Part shown: in pieces, positions 37,738 through 48,610 of the stretch
Position numbering within the stretch: position 1 is the first letter of the stretch
How the letters are laid out: each line of letters begins with the position of its first letter
Assembly (NCBI RefSeq): GCF_003576315.1
Contig: NZ_QWFZ01000039.1
Coordinates: 454,754 to 518,753 of the forward strand
From: Henriciella mobilis
GTDB lineage: Bacteria; Pseudomonadota; Alphaproteobacteria; Caulobacterales; Hyphomonadaceae
Length of the DNA stretch: 64,000 nucleotides
Reading direction: 5' to 3'
Program-made: the position numbers and the translations under genes
The notes under the pieces: generated by a model
What the model saw: only the letters and a program-made list of their open reading frames with translations
Told to the model about the DNA's origin: nothing
Databases searched by the model: none

Positions 37738-38335
37738 ACAACTTTCCTCCCACTTCCGCCACACCATGCTTGCCGCTTCTGTGATCGCTGCGATGGCCCA
37801 GCCAGTAGCGGCTCAGTCAAGAACGCTTTATGCCGATGCACCACCGGCTGTCCGGTGCGCTGATGGCGTCGCATCCGGCAAGTCTGCGACAATCGCTTTG
37901 CTTCACACCTGCGAGGACGCGATGAACGCAACGACGTCGCAGCGCTCGGTACGGGCCGCCTCAATGGTCAATACCGGGATCGTGCTGATGCGGCGCGGCG
38001 AAACCAGCGACGCTCTCGCCCTGTTCAATCGCGCTTCCAGCTTGCACGATGACCTGCCGGGCCTCAGCCTGAATATCGCGGCCGCGAAACTTCGTGCTGG
38101 CGCCAATGAAGACGCCCTTGCGAGGCTCGAAAACATCGAGGCGATCCCGGACCACCTTCAGCATGTCGCCTATTTCAACCGGGGTCTCGCCCATTGGCGC
38201 CTCGACCAGGTCTATGAGGCCTATGCTGACTTCAAAACAGCGCAGGCCATCATGCCCGGCTACGCTCCGGCACGGAACGCACTGGCCCATTTCACGGTCG
38301 CCCCTGAGTATCAGGCAGCTTCAGTGAATGACTAG
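37727..38335 (+). CDS. Secreted TPR-repeat protein
   Basis: 202 residues. Seen: N-terminal signal-like segment HTMLAASVIAAMAQPVAAQS, a Cys pair (RCADGV and HTCEDAM) probably disulfide-bonded in the periplasm, and three TPR-like helical pairs (AASMVNTGIVLMRRGETSDALALFNRA, LARLENIEAI, AYFNRGLAHWRLDQVYEAYADFKTA; partly quoted). Function unknown; periplasmic scaffolding is plausible. Its start codon coincides with one of three ATGYATATACA sites shared with the divergent MarR gene, which suggests control by that MarR. Confidence 0.75.
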   Translation: MYIQQLSSHFRHTMLAASVIAAMAQPVAAQSRTLYADAPPAVRCADGVASGKSATIALLHTCEDAMNATTSQRSVRAASMVNTGIVLMRRGETSDALALFNRASSLHDDLPGLSLNIAAAKLRAGANEDALARLENIEAIPDHLQHVAYFNRGLAHWRLDQVYEAYADFKTAQAIMPGYAPARNALAHFTVAPEYQAASVND

Positions 38336-38357
38336 CTGAACTGGCGGCAGCGAAGCC

Positions 38358-40389
<2,032 letters not shown>

Positions 40390-40548
40390 GCTGCAGGCCT
40401 CCCTGTCATGCCTGCGGCTATCTCTCGGCAGAGCGGGCGCGCGGTTCAAGTTATTTCTCGGCGGCCGGAAAGTTTGCTTTGCGCTTGCGCCCTCGTGCAT
40501 GCCCATGGTCTTTACAGGGAAAAGCCTATCGTGGGAGGAAGATAAAAG

Positions 40549-41631
40549 ATGTCGGATATCAAAGAACTGCTGGTCAACCGGTCGGACTATCGCAAGACCC
40601 GCGCGATCGAGCGGCCACAGGAGATACTTGCCCCCCGGCAGATCCGCGTCGCGGTCGAGAAATTCGCCATCACCTCGAACAATGTCAGCTATGCCGTCTC
40701 CGGCGATGCCATCGGCTATTGGCGCTTCTTTCCCGCCGAGGAGGGCTGGGGCAAGGTGCCTGTCTGGGGGATCGGCAAGGTGGTGGAGTCGCAGGCCGAC
40801 AGCATAAAGGTCGGCGAGAAACTCTATGGCTACTTCCCGATGAGCAGTGAGGCGGTCCTGACCGTCGGAAAGGTCAGCGACGACTCCTTCATGGAGGCCT
40901 CCCCGCACCGGGCCGACCTCGCCGCGGTCTATAACAATTACCGCCGTCTCGCCGGCGAACCGGAGGATATGCAGGCGCTGGAGGACGAGCGCTGCCTCTA
41001 CTTCCCGCTCTTCATCACGTCCTATGTCCTCTACGACTATCTCACCGACAATGACTATTTTGGCGCCAAGCAGGTGGTCATCGGATCGGTCTCGTCAAAG
41101 ACTGCCTTTGGCCTGGCCCAGCTGCTTCATGAGGACCGCCCAGACGGCCCGCGCGTCATCGGCTTCACCTCCCCCGGCAACCGTGCCTTCGTCGAAAGCC
41201 TCAATTGCTGCGACGACATCCTGCTCTATGGCGAGGAGGCCGCTGTCGATGCGTCGGTGAAGACGGCCTATGTCGACATGTCCGGCAATCGCGAGCTGAC
41301 GGGAAAGCTGCACAGGCACCTTGGCGACAATATGGTCGAAAGCTGCATGGTCGGCGCAACCCATTGGGAAAAGCGCGGCGTCGCCAAGGACCTGCCGGGC
41401 GCCAAGCCGACCTTCTTCTTTGCACCGGCCCAGATCGCAAAGCGCAACAAGGAATGGGGCCCGGGCGTACTTTACAACAAGGCCGGCGAAGCCAGCGCCC
41501 GCCTCGCGCGCTCTGCTGCCAGCGAAATCACCGTCGAACGTATCAGCGGCGCGGATGCCATCTCCGACACCTGGCGCGACTTCCTCGACAACAAGGTCGC
41601 GCCCAGCCGCGGGATCATGGCGTCACTCTGA
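40549..41631 (+). CDS. DUF2855 family protein
   Basis: 360 residues. Seen: MSDIKELLVNRSDYRKTRAI start, AITSNNVSYAVSGDAIGYWRFFPA, GYFPMSSEAVL, YLTDNDYFGAKQVVIGSVSSKTAFGLAQLL (Rossmann-like nucleotide-binding region, in part) and CMVGATHWEKRG. I recognise these as DUF2855, a family distantly like medium-chain dehydrogenases with no proven activity. Ribosome site GGGAGGA lies upstream of the ATG. Divergent from the LigD-pol gene. Confidence 0.85.
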   Translation: MSDIKELLVNRSDYRKTRAIERPQEILAPRQIRVAVEKFAITSNNVSYAVSGDAIGYWRFFPAEEGWGKVPVWGIGKVVESQADSIKVGEKLYGYFPMSSEAVLTVGKVSDDSFMEASPHRADLAAVYNNYRRLAGEPEDMQALEDERCLYFPLFITSYVLYDYLTDNDYFGAKQVVIGSVSSKTAFGLAQLLHEDRPDGPRVIGFTSPGNRAFVESLNCCDDILLYGEEAAVDASVKTAYVDMSGNRELTGKLHRHLGDNMVESCMVGATHWEKRGVAKDLPGAKPTFFFAPAQIAKRNKEWGPGVLYNKAGEASARLARSAASEITVERISGADAISDTWRDFLDNKVAPSRGIMASL

Positions 41632-41979
41632 CAGGCTGGCCGCAGCGGACTGTCCCACCCGGCCGGGCGATACAGGGTCACTCCCACTCGATGATGAAAG
41701 AGCTGAAATTATTGTTTTGATTCAATGTTTTGCAAAAAACCTGTGGAAAACTACCGTCGTCGATTCCGGCAATATCATTCCGTAGGCAAATTGAATGATG
41801 CACGCATGACGTATCGTTGCAGTTGACACGATTCCGGTGCACGGCCTGACCGTAGCCGAATTACGGTGACGGCTCCAGCTTGCGATTGCACCAGGGTCGG
41901 GCTGCTCCGATCACCCACTCGACGAATAGCAATCGACGTGTTACATAACCTCGGACAGAAACGCGTCTTGTCCGAGATT
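41632..41979. other. Intergenic region upstream of AbiE genes
   Basis: 348 bp. Apart from the inverted repeat at its right end (separate entry) I see no gene. The stretch 41,690-41,860 is AT-richer than its flanks. Confidence 0.5.
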
Positions 41980-41981
41980 AT
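41946..41981. promoter_or_regulatory. Inverted repeat over the abiEi start: candidate autoregulatory operator
   Basis: CTCGGACA (41950-41957) pairs with TGTCCGAG (41969-41976) across 11 bases; beyond one mismatch the flanks ATAA (41946-41949) and TTAT (41978-41981) also pair. The right arm reaches the abiEi ATG at 41980. Known: AbiEi antitoxins repress their operon by binding inverted repeats upstream. The match to that role is inference. Confidence 0.6.
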
Positions 41982-42609
41982 GAAACACACTCCATCACCC
42001 TCAGCAACGCAGCAGGACAGGCTCCTCGCCTATCTGCGCAAGCACGACATCGCCCGCGCCTTTGAGCTGCGGGAGATCGGCGTCAGCGCCACCGCGATCT
42101 CAAGGGCGGTGGAAGCCGGCGACGTGGTCCGGATTGGTCGCGGCCTCTATCAGGCAGCCGATGCGGAAGCAGACCTCAACACCAATCTGGCGGAAGTCGC
42201 CAAGCGGGCACCGCGGTCGGTCATCTGCCTTCTCTCCGCACTGGCCTTTCATGGTCTAACAGACCAACTCCCCCGCAAGGTCTGGTTTGCGATTGGCGCG
42301 AAGGACTGGGAGCCGTCGATCGCCTATCCGCCCGTGCGCGTCGTCAGGTTCCGCGAGCCCTATTTTTCGGACGGCATCGAGACACACAGGATCGGCGGAA
42401 CGCAGGTGCGCATCTATTCCGTACCAAAATCAATTGCAGATGCTTTCCGCAATCCGAAACTGGTTGATCGGTCGGTGGCGATCGAGGCGCTCAAGGCGGC
42501 CCTCGATCAACGCAAGGCCACGCCAGCTGTCCTCATGCAGGCCGCTGCGGACTATGGCGCTGCCAGGATCATGCGCCCCTACCTGGAGGCGCTGACCTCG
42601 AATGGCTAA
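41980..42609 (+). CDS. AbiEi-type antitoxin (type IV toxin-antitoxin)
   Basis: 209 residues from ATG 41980. Seen: N-terminal winged-helix region (QQDRLLAYLRKHDIARAFELREIGVS, ISRAVEAGDVVRIGRGLYQ; in part), then the AbiEi C-terminal domain with RSVICLLSALAFHGLTDQLPRKVWFAI and the SVPKSIADAFRNPKLV segment. Known: AbiEi represses the operon and counters the AbiEii nucleotidyltransferase toxin without protein-protein inhibition. It overlaps the toxin gene by 8 bp. Its promoter region has an inverted repeat. Confidence 0.87.
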   Translation: MKHTPSPSATQQDRLLAYLRKHDIARAFELREIGVSATAISRAVEAGDVVRIGRGLYQAADAEADLNTNLAEVAKRAPRSVICLLSALAFHGLTDQLPRKVWFAIGAKDWEPSIAYPPVRVVRFREPYFSDGIETHRIGGTQVRIYSVPKSIADAFRNPKLVDRSVAIEALKAALDQRKATPAVLMQAAADYGAARIMRPYLEALTSNG

Positions 42610-43456
42610 GTCACCAACGAACATCGCAGCTTCGGTGCGCCAGCGCCTCCTCAACCTTGCCCGGTCAGAGGGCCGCGACTTCCAGACCCTTCTTGTGGCG
42701 TTTGGCCTGGAGCGTCTCATCTACCGTCTTTCCAAATCTCCGCACCGAGACAGATTCGTCCTGAAAGGCGGAATGCTGGTCACCCTCTGGACCACCGATC
42801 CCGGCCGCTTCACACGCGACATTGATTTCCTTGCATTCGGTGAAACCAGCGATGCAGCGCTGACCTCCATCTTTGCCGAAATCTTGGCACTCGACACGGG
42901 CGACGGTCTTGAGTTCAGCATCGACACCATCACCACGACGGACATCCGCGAAGATCAGGTCTATGGCGGCAAACGTCTCCGCACGGTGGCCCATCTCGGC
43001 AAGACAGAAATTCCGATCACCATAGATCTTGGCTTCGGCGACGCCCTGCCCGACCCACACTATGAGATCGAATACGGATCGATCCTCGATTTCGAAGCCG
43101 CGCGCATACGCGCCTATTCACCTGCCACGGTGATCGCGGAGAAGTTCCAGGCGGTCGTCGCGCTCGGTCTCATTAACGGCCGCATGAAAGACTTCTACGA
43201 TCTCTGGGCAATTCCAAGAGCGACCAAGATCGATCCGGCAGACCTGCGCGCAGCCATTGCGGCGACGTTCGATCACCGAAACACATCTATCCCGACTGAA
43301 CCACCCCAAGGTCTCTCCGTTGCGTTCGCAGAGCATCCGGCAAAAGCAAGGCAGTGGCTGACTTACGCCGACGGCACGGAACTCAAAGGCGTTCCGCTGG
43401 GCACGGTCGTTGCCGATATCTGGACCTATCTGAAGGCCGCCCTTGACATAAACTGA
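42602..43456 (+). CDS. AbiEii-type nucleotidyltransferase toxin
   Basis: 284 residues. Seen: LKGGMLVTLW and RFTRDIDFLAFGE, the nucleotidyltransferase catalytic motif (DxD: Asp-Ile-Asp) of the DUF1814/AbiEii family; VYGGKRLRTVAHLG, ITIDLGFGDA; ATVIAEKFQAVVALG (the conserved Glu-Lys) and RMKDFYDLWAI. Known: AbiEii/MenT-type toxins modify tRNA or other targets with nucleotides and give abortive phage resistance. Translationally coupled to abiEi by an 8-bp overlap. Confidence 0.88.
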   Translation: MAKSPTNIAASVRQRLLNLARSEGRDFQTLLVAFGLERLIYRLSKSPHRDRFVLKGGMLVTLWTTDPGRFTRDIDFLAFGETSDAALTSIFAEILALDTGDGLEFSIDTITTTDIREDQVYGGKRLRTVAHLGKTEIPITIDLGFGDALPDPHYEIEYGSILDFEAARIRAYSPATVIAEKFQAVVALGLINGRMKDFYDLWAIPRATKIDPADLRAAIAATFDHRNTSIPTEPPQGLSVAFAEHPAKARQWLTYADGTELKGVPLGTVVADIWTYLKAALDIN

Positions 43457-43598
43457 GGTCGACGGCTCAGCGTCGGCTTAACAGATTCCTCTATGTCATC
43501 TTCGTGGCCTCCTAAAGCTCCCTTGTGGCTCACGAAGGCTACACTCCACCCGCCCCTCATTGAGCAGACCTTGGTCGCCCATCGGTCGAAGCACGCAC

Positions 43599-44324
43599 TT
43601 AATGCAGCGTCACCAAACCGACCTGGCCATCAAACGGGAACCGAAAGGCCTCCGACCAAAGATCGGTCGTCCTGTAGACGCGATCTGCGAATTGTTGTCG
43701 CTCATCTGACATCGTCTCGGCCAGTAACCCCATCCAGCACAGCGGTTGAAGCACCTGTGACCAGATCATTCTCGGCATGCGGTCATAGGGCTGTCCGACG
43801 TCCGGCGGACCGTAAAGTATTTCCCCAAGCGCGCCGCATGTCACGCCTGGCGCCGCCTCCGTATTCAGCACACCGAGAAACACATCCCAGTTGCCAAGCC
43901 TCGGCTCGGGCATCCGGGACGCCGCGGCATGATCGACCTCGAACAGCCAGAACGGCGCTATCAGGTTGAAGAGATCGCCGGGCTGGTCAGCAATGTCCCT
44001 GCCCGCCTTGGTGAGCCGACAGGTCAGCTTGTAATGCCGGATCAGCTTGAGTCTCAGCAGAACGAAATGCAGGGCTTCGAGCGGCGGGAAATCGTACTCA
44101 TTCAGAACCTTGTTGACGAGGAACAGCTTGTCCTCTTCCCAGCCCGGCCAGGCGAACTCGGCAGCCGCCCAGTGAACGAATTTCCTCTGAAACGCCTTGC
44201 CCTTCGTCAGGCCGATCGTCTCATGTTCGGCCAGATAGGCCAGAAGCTTCTGAGCCGCGCCAATCATGGGCGCACCGGCAAGTGCAGGCTCATCATTCTT
44301 CACGGGCTGGAGCAGAAAAGTCAT
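43599..44324 (-). CDS. Unrecognised 241-residue protein
   Basis: Starts at ATG 44324 (MTFLLQPVKND) with a weak ribosome site. Seen: soluble, Trp-rich (HWAAAEFAWPGWEEDKLF, WDVFLGVLN, MIWSQVLQPLCWMGLL), helical, with what may be winged-helix segments (PPLEALHFVLLRLKLIRHYKLTCRLTKAGRDI; partly quoted; LTKAG recalls a wing). No signal peptide or membrane segment. The base composition matches the core genome. It converges with the AbiE pair. It could be another defence or regulatory protein; I do not recognise the family. Confidence 0.6.
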   Translation of the reverse strand: MTFLLQPVKNDEPALAGAPMIGAAQKLLAYLAEHETIGLTKGKAFQRKFVHWAAAEFAWPGWEEDKLFLVNKVLNEYDFPPLEALHFVLLRLKLIRHYKLTCRLTKAGRDIADQPGDLFNLIAPFWLFEVDHAAASRMPEPRLGNWDVFLGVLNTEAAPGVTCGALGEILYGPPDVGQPYDRMPRMIWSQVLQPLCWMGLLAETMSDERQQFADRVYRTTDLWSEAFRFPFDGQVGLVTLH

Positions 44325-45046
44325 CGCATATTCATTGTCAGGCTTGTTGCCAAACAGGCTAACGACGAAAGCGCGGGATGCCTATTCGCGGTGTTCAAGG
44401 TTCGAGCCCCGAATGTCGCGCCCAACCCGACGCATCGCGCTCTTGCAGAATTTTTCTGCTTCTGAATCAGAGGGTTAGGTGGTCAAGTTTGGCGCGAGTG
44501 ACGGGCATCGAAATCAAACATTATTTCCTTTAATAACAATTATTTAGTGGACTTTTTTCATGAATATGTATCCCACTTTGTATCCAATTTGTATCCCTTT
44601 TTTTGGGGTGAAATGAGTTCGAGCACGGTTTGTGGCGCCGAACCTTTCTGTGGTAAAACGGTTCGTATTTCACTCAAAGATTGAGATTTAATGCCTTTAG
44701 CTGGTTAGCGACTGCGAGATACTTTCAAGAGGAAGAGACGGAACACCTCGGAATACTCGTGGTATTCATCAGACCCAAGTTTAAATGCCTCGCTCCACAA
44801 GTGATTCCAATGGGAGCACGTTGATTCTTTTGGCAGATAAAAGCTCCTGCAGTTTCGAGATTTTCGGATCATTCTTCGCGGAACTTACTTAACGTTAGCA
44901 ATTCACTATAAGCTTGAACCGTAATTCGGCCTTAATTGAATTTTGCTAAAGATGACAGCCAAGGTCCTTAACAGGAATTCAGGTTCGGTTCAGTTTGGAC
45001 CGGCACTCAGTCGACCTTGAAGATACTTCTTTGGGAGGAGAGGGCT
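44325..45046. other. AT-rich boundary region of a probable island
   Basis: 722 bp without a gene. At about 44,480 the base composition changes from GC-rich to AT-rich. GTATCC occurs three times at 44568-44573, 44580-44585 and 44591-44596, the last two inside TTTGTATCC, followed by a T7 tract. At 44,390-44,480 lies a sequence with GGTTCGAGCCCC and two small hairpins (GCAGAA-TTT-TTCTGC; TCTGA-A-TCAGA), vaguely like a decayed tRNA end, but no tRNA can be folded. The right part holds the promoter of the next operon. Confidence 0.5.
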
Positions 45047-46114
45047 ATGACGAATTCTGCGCTAAATCGTAGACTGCACAAGGCAAAACAGTCATTTTCG
45101 ACACGCCGTCTTGAGTATGACAGGGTATCGTCCTTGGTCACGTGTTCTCCTAAGCCTGGAGATTTGTGCTTGGCTCGCATCGATCGGCTTGGACATCACA
45201 GTCGCCTGGAACTTGTGACTGGGCGACGGGCTCATCTCAATCCAGGAGATGAGGTAATATTAACGTTTGGAGCACGCTACGCAACGGATCAGTTCCACTC
45301 GGTTGTGCCCAATCGACTAAAACCCTGCCAGATGGTTGCCGCTGGCGGGATAGCATCTGAACTCGTGTCACGACACGCAAAGACCAGAATTCCTACTCAA
45401 ATATCACCAATTGGCCTTCTCGCTGACAGAACAGGCTCTGTGCTCAATTTGCGGGATTTCGCAATTGAGCCCGCTCAGCCGATTAAAGACACACAACCCC
45501 ACATCATGTGTGTGGTGGGATCAAGCATGAATGCCGGAAAGACGACCTTGGTCGCGGAGCTGGGACGAATGGCCATCCAGGGCGGATTACGGCCATGCGC
45601 GATCAAGCTTACGGGGACGGGATCTGGAGGCGATCTTTGGAAATTTATCGATAACGGCATCGATCCTGTCTTCGATTTTTCCGATGGAGGTTATGCGACA
45701 ACGGTAGATGTGCCTGTAGCTGAGCTGGAAGATATGCTTGCCCTTCTTTTAAATGCAGCAGGCATGTCGGCAGATCTCGTGATCATTGAGATTGCAGACG
45801 GCGTCTACCAAAAGGAAACCGCTGGCTTGCTGGCGTCGAGCTCGTTTCGGGACCGCCTGGACAGTATTCTTTTCGCAGCGGCCGATCCAATGTCCGGCGT
45901 TGCGGGTGTTAAGTACCTCCGTGACCTCGGCCTTGAGCCAAGTGGCGTCTCAGGGGCCGTGACAGCGTCCCCTCTGGCTGCCCAGGAACTTGCAGCAGCC
46001 ATAGATATAGAAGTCTTAACAATCGATAGGCTCTTGAACGATGACAGTGCTTTGAGCATTTGCATGCGAAGCGCCCACCCTGTGGAAAGCCGCCTCCTTG
46101 CGAAATTTGCCTAA
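45047..46114 (+). CDS. P-loop protein of unknown function (DUF1611/BioD-like)
   Basis: 355 residues from ATG 45047, preceded by GGGAGGAG at 6 bases. Seen: an N-terminal domain of about 155 residues with beta-rich phrases (GDLCLARIDRLGHH, HLNPGDEVILTFGARYATD), then a P-loop VVGSSMNAGKTTLVAELG near residue 163, an ATP-site-like IKLTGTGSGGDLWKF, an acidic strand ADLVIIEIADGVYQKE (Walker B-like) and an amidotransferase-like Rossmann layout. It recalls DUF1611 and dethiobiotin synthetase-like P-loop ligases, but no motif is decisive. First of four genes with overlapping ends, so it likely makes or modifies the compound handled by the exporter and porin. Confidence 0.65.
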   Translation: MTNSALNRRLHKAKQSFSTRRLEYDRVSSLVTCSPKPGDLCLARIDRLGHHSRLELVTGRRAHLNPGDEVILTFGARYATDQFHSVVPNRLKPCQMVAAGGIASELVSRHAKTRIPTQISPIGLLADRTGSVLNLRDFAIEPAQPIKDTQPHIMCVVGSSMNAGKTTLVAELGRMAIQGGLRPCAIKLTGTGSGGDLWKFIDNGIDPVFDFSDGGYATTVDVPVAELEDMLALLLNAAGMSADLVIIEIADGVYQKETAGLLASSSFRDRLDSILFAAADPMSGVAGVKYLRDLGLEPSGVSGAVTASPLAAQELAAAIDIEVLTIDRLLNDDSALSICMRSAHPVESRLLAKFA

Positions 46115-47735
46115 GCTTCTCACACCAAAGCGGCGATGGCGATTGGCGGCGTTGATCGCAAATGGCCTTATCCAGGCCGCGGCCATGGTCTGCATGGCGA
46201 CCGTTATGCAGACCATGATCGACGGTCTCGTTTCGCCGGAAGAAGTGCGCCCTGTTGCGCGCGGCGCAATTGTATTGGTCTCGGCATCTCTGGCCATCGG
46301 CTGGCTGAAGCGACGTGAACGCATTGATGCCGAAACGATGGGCCAAGATTATGTTGCCGATATCAGGCTGGAAGTTTTCCAGCATGTCAGTCAACTGTCC
46401 GCGCGAGCGCTCGGAGAAAACCGCAAGGGGTTCATCCTACTCCGGTTCGTCAATGACTTAACTGCACTCCGTCAATGGGTCACGTTAGGCATCGCGAGAA
46501 TGACGGTGTCTGGCGTTGTTCTCATTGGAGCCATGTCGGCTTTGACAATCATGAACCCGGTTCTTGGCGGCACGCTTTTTATATTGATTGGTGCTGGAAC
46601 ATTGGGTGCGCTTTTACTCGGCCGGGCGATCGACCAGACCATGCGCGAGTCGCGGCGGCGGCGGGCAAATATCGCCGCGAACCTGACTGAAAAGCTTGAA
46701 CACATGATTATCGTTCAAGCCTTTGCGCAGCGTAACAATGAACGCCGGAAGGTGAAGCGGCAAACCCAGAGTCTGAAACGCGCGATGATCGCTCGCGCCG
46801 GAGCGATTGGGACCTTCCGCGCGCTGATTTACGTCGTGGTCGGGCTCGCTCTGACCACATCAGTGGTTGTCGGAACCACACTTGCTCAAAACGGTCAGGC
46901 AACAACCGGTCAAATCATGGCGGCCCTCGGCGTATTGTCTTTGATCACGCCGAACCTGTTTGATTTCGGACGGGTCTACGAATACCGCAAGAGCGCGATC
47001 ATTGCGTTTGAGAAGACAGAAAACTTGCTGCGAAAAGGCCCTGTAATTGTACCCGCCGACGCACCGAAAAGTCTCAAAGCGGTAAAAGGAAAGCTCGCTT
47101 TTGAGACTGTCTCCGTTACAGGTTCTCTCAAGGCGTTCTCGGCTGTCGCCCCTGCCGGGCAACGGATTGTGATCACCGGGGCCAACGGGGCAGGAAAATC
47201 TACAGTTTTGATGTTGGCGCTCCGGCTGATCGAGCCTGATAGCGGGCAAATTTTAATCGACGGAAAAGATATCCGGACTGTAAAAACGGGGCATTTGCGA
47301 CGTTCGATTTCAATTGCCTCTCCGAACTTGCCGCTACTAAGAGGCACGATACAGTCCAATATTGCCTATGGGTCAAAGACCGCCAGCGAAGATGATATTC
47401 AGCAAGCCGCTGCCCGTTGCGGGATGGACGGGCTGAATCCGGAATCACCATATTGGCTCGAGACGATGGTTGAGGAAGGCGGAAGCAATTTGAGTGCCGG
47501 CCAGCGCATGCGGATCATTCTGGCCAGAGCAATATTAGGTAATCCACCCGTCTTGTTGCTCGATGAACCAGACAATCACCTCGACGAAGCAGGGCTGGAG
47601 ATTCTCGACAGCCTCATCAGAGAGTATGATGGAACGATATTGTTAACCACTCACCGCGGGTCGTTTGCAAAGCACGCCGATTGTCGTTGGCACCTCTCCG
47701 CGGTGGACGCTCCTGTCATTGAGGCAGCGGCATGA
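46098..47735 (+). CDS. ABC exporter half-transporter (membrane + ATPase)
   Basis: 545 residues from a TTG at 46098 (GGAAAG about 8 bases upstream; no in-frame ATG nearby), overlapping the upstream gene by 17 bp. Seen: a type I exporter membrane domain with about six hydrophobic segments (LIANGLIQAAAMVCMATVM, VSGVVLIGAMSALTIM, LIYVVVGLALTTSVVVG), then an ATPase with Walker A GANGAGKSTVLMLAL near residue 365, signature NLSAGQRMRIILARAIL, Walker B VLLLDEPDNHLD and H-loop LTTHRGS. It would act as a homodimer in the inner membrane. Substrate unknown; neighbours suggest a product modified by the P-loop protein and hydrolase. Confidence 0.85.
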   Translation: MRNLPKLLTPKRRWRLAALIANGLIQAAAMVCMATVMQTMIDGLVSPEEVRPVARGAIVLVSASLAIGWLKRRERIDAETMGQDYVADIRLEVFQHVSQLSARALGENRKGFILLRFVNDLTALRQWVTLGIARMTVSGVVLIGAMSALTIMNPVLGGTLFILIGAGTLGALLLGRAIDQTMRESRRRRANIAANLTEKLEHMIIVQAFAQRNNERRKVKRQTQSLKRAMIARAGAIGTFRALIYVVVGLALTTSVVVGTTLAQNGQATTGQIMAALGVLSLITPNLFDFGRVYEYRKSAIIAFEKTENLLRKGPVIVPADAPKSLKAVKGKLAFETVSVTGSLKAFSAVAPAGQRIVITGANGAGKSTVLMLALRLIEPDSGQILIDGKDIRTVKTGHLRRSISIASPNLPLLRGTIQSNIAYGSKTASEDDIQQAAARCGMDGLNPESPYWLETMVEEGGSNLSAGQRMRIILARAILGNPPVLLLDEPDNHLDEAGLEILDSLIREYDGTILLTTHRGSFAKHADCRWHLSAVDAPVIEAAA

Positions 47736-48610
47736 TCGAGGCCGTACAGATTCCTGAGCATGCCCTGAATGCCGAGACTCAACACGGCGACGACGTCAGT
47801 AGTGACTGGCGAGGCCGAATACTGTCAATTTACCAACCGAAGCTAGCTCAGTTACCCTACTTCCTTTTCATCCCGACAAAAACTCGCCCAGATGCAAAAC
47901 CGCTCATTTCTATGCACGGCTGGACCCGCAACGCCGGCGAACATGCATTTCGACTCGCCAAATTTGCGGAGAAGCATGGAACCGTTCTGATAGCACCGCT
48001 TTTTTCAAAAACGGCGCACAGACACTACCAAAGGCTAGAAGTGAGAAAGGGTGAAGCCTGTCCGGCTGTTCAATTCGACAGGCTTTTGCACGATGTAGCC
48101 CTTAAGTTTCAAGTTGATACTGATTCAGTCAATTTGTTCGGATTTTCAGGGGGGGCACAGTTTGCGCATCGTTACGCACTAATGCGTCCTGGCCGCATCA
48201 ATAGAATGGTGTTGATGGCGGCGGGTTGGTACACATTTCCTGATCGCGAAAAGCGCTATCCATTCGGAATCGCCGCATCCAAAGTTCTTGGCGATAGAGA
48301 CCTTTATTTAGACAAAGCGCTAAACATTCCGACCTGCGTAGTTGTGGGCGGGAGGGATGTGAATAGGGATTCGTCCCTAAGAACCGGACCCGGTATCGAT
48401 AAGATGCAGGGCTTCACCCGAGTAGAGCGAGCGGAACGCTGGATCAAGGCAATGCGCGACACGGCAACAACGGTAAACATCAAGCCTGAGTTCGCGTTCA
48501 AGATTATCGACCGGGCCAATCATGATTTTGGCGAGTGCATACAGCACCACGAGTTGGGGGACATCATCTTTGATTGGATCAATAGGAACACAGAAGGAGC
48601 GGACATATGA
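47732..48610 (+). CDS. Alpha/beta hydrolase
   Basis: 292 residues, starting inside the stop of the ABC gene (4-bp overlap). Seen: oxyanion-hole region MHGWTRNAGEHAF, nucleophile Ser in LFGFSGGAQFAHR near residue 143, a likely acid in VVVGGRDVNRD and catalytic His in RANHDFGECIQHH. No signal peptide, so probably cytosolic. Resembles esterase/PHB-depolymerase-like hydrolases. Its place between an ABC exporter and a porin suggests it processes the transported compound; that is inference. Confidence 0.78.
   Translation: MIEAVQIPEHALNAETQHGDDVSSDWRGRILSIYQPKLAQLPYFLFIPTKTRPDAKPLISMHGWTRNAGEHAFRLAKFAEKHGTVLIAPLFSKTAHRHYQRLEVRKGEACPAVQFDRLLHDVALKFQVDTDSVNLFGFSGGAQFAHRYALMRPGRINRMVLMAAGWYTFPDREKRYPFGIAASKVLGDRDLYLDKALNIPTCVVVGGRDVNRDSSLRTGPGIDKMQGFTRVERAERWIKAMRDTATTVNIKPEFAFKIIDRANHDFGECIQHHELGDIIFDWINRNTEGADI

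Noticed and set aside
40390..40908. N-terminal extension of the LigD-pol protein to 40908
   Set aside because: It runs antisense through the DUF2855 gene and across its promoter, and a strong GGGAGG site supports the downstream GTG.
44385..44480. Possible tRNA gene or fragment (GGTTCGAGCCCC and nearby hairpins)
   Set aside because: The T-arm stem does not pair around the loop, and no acceptor or anticodon stem could be drawn on either strand.
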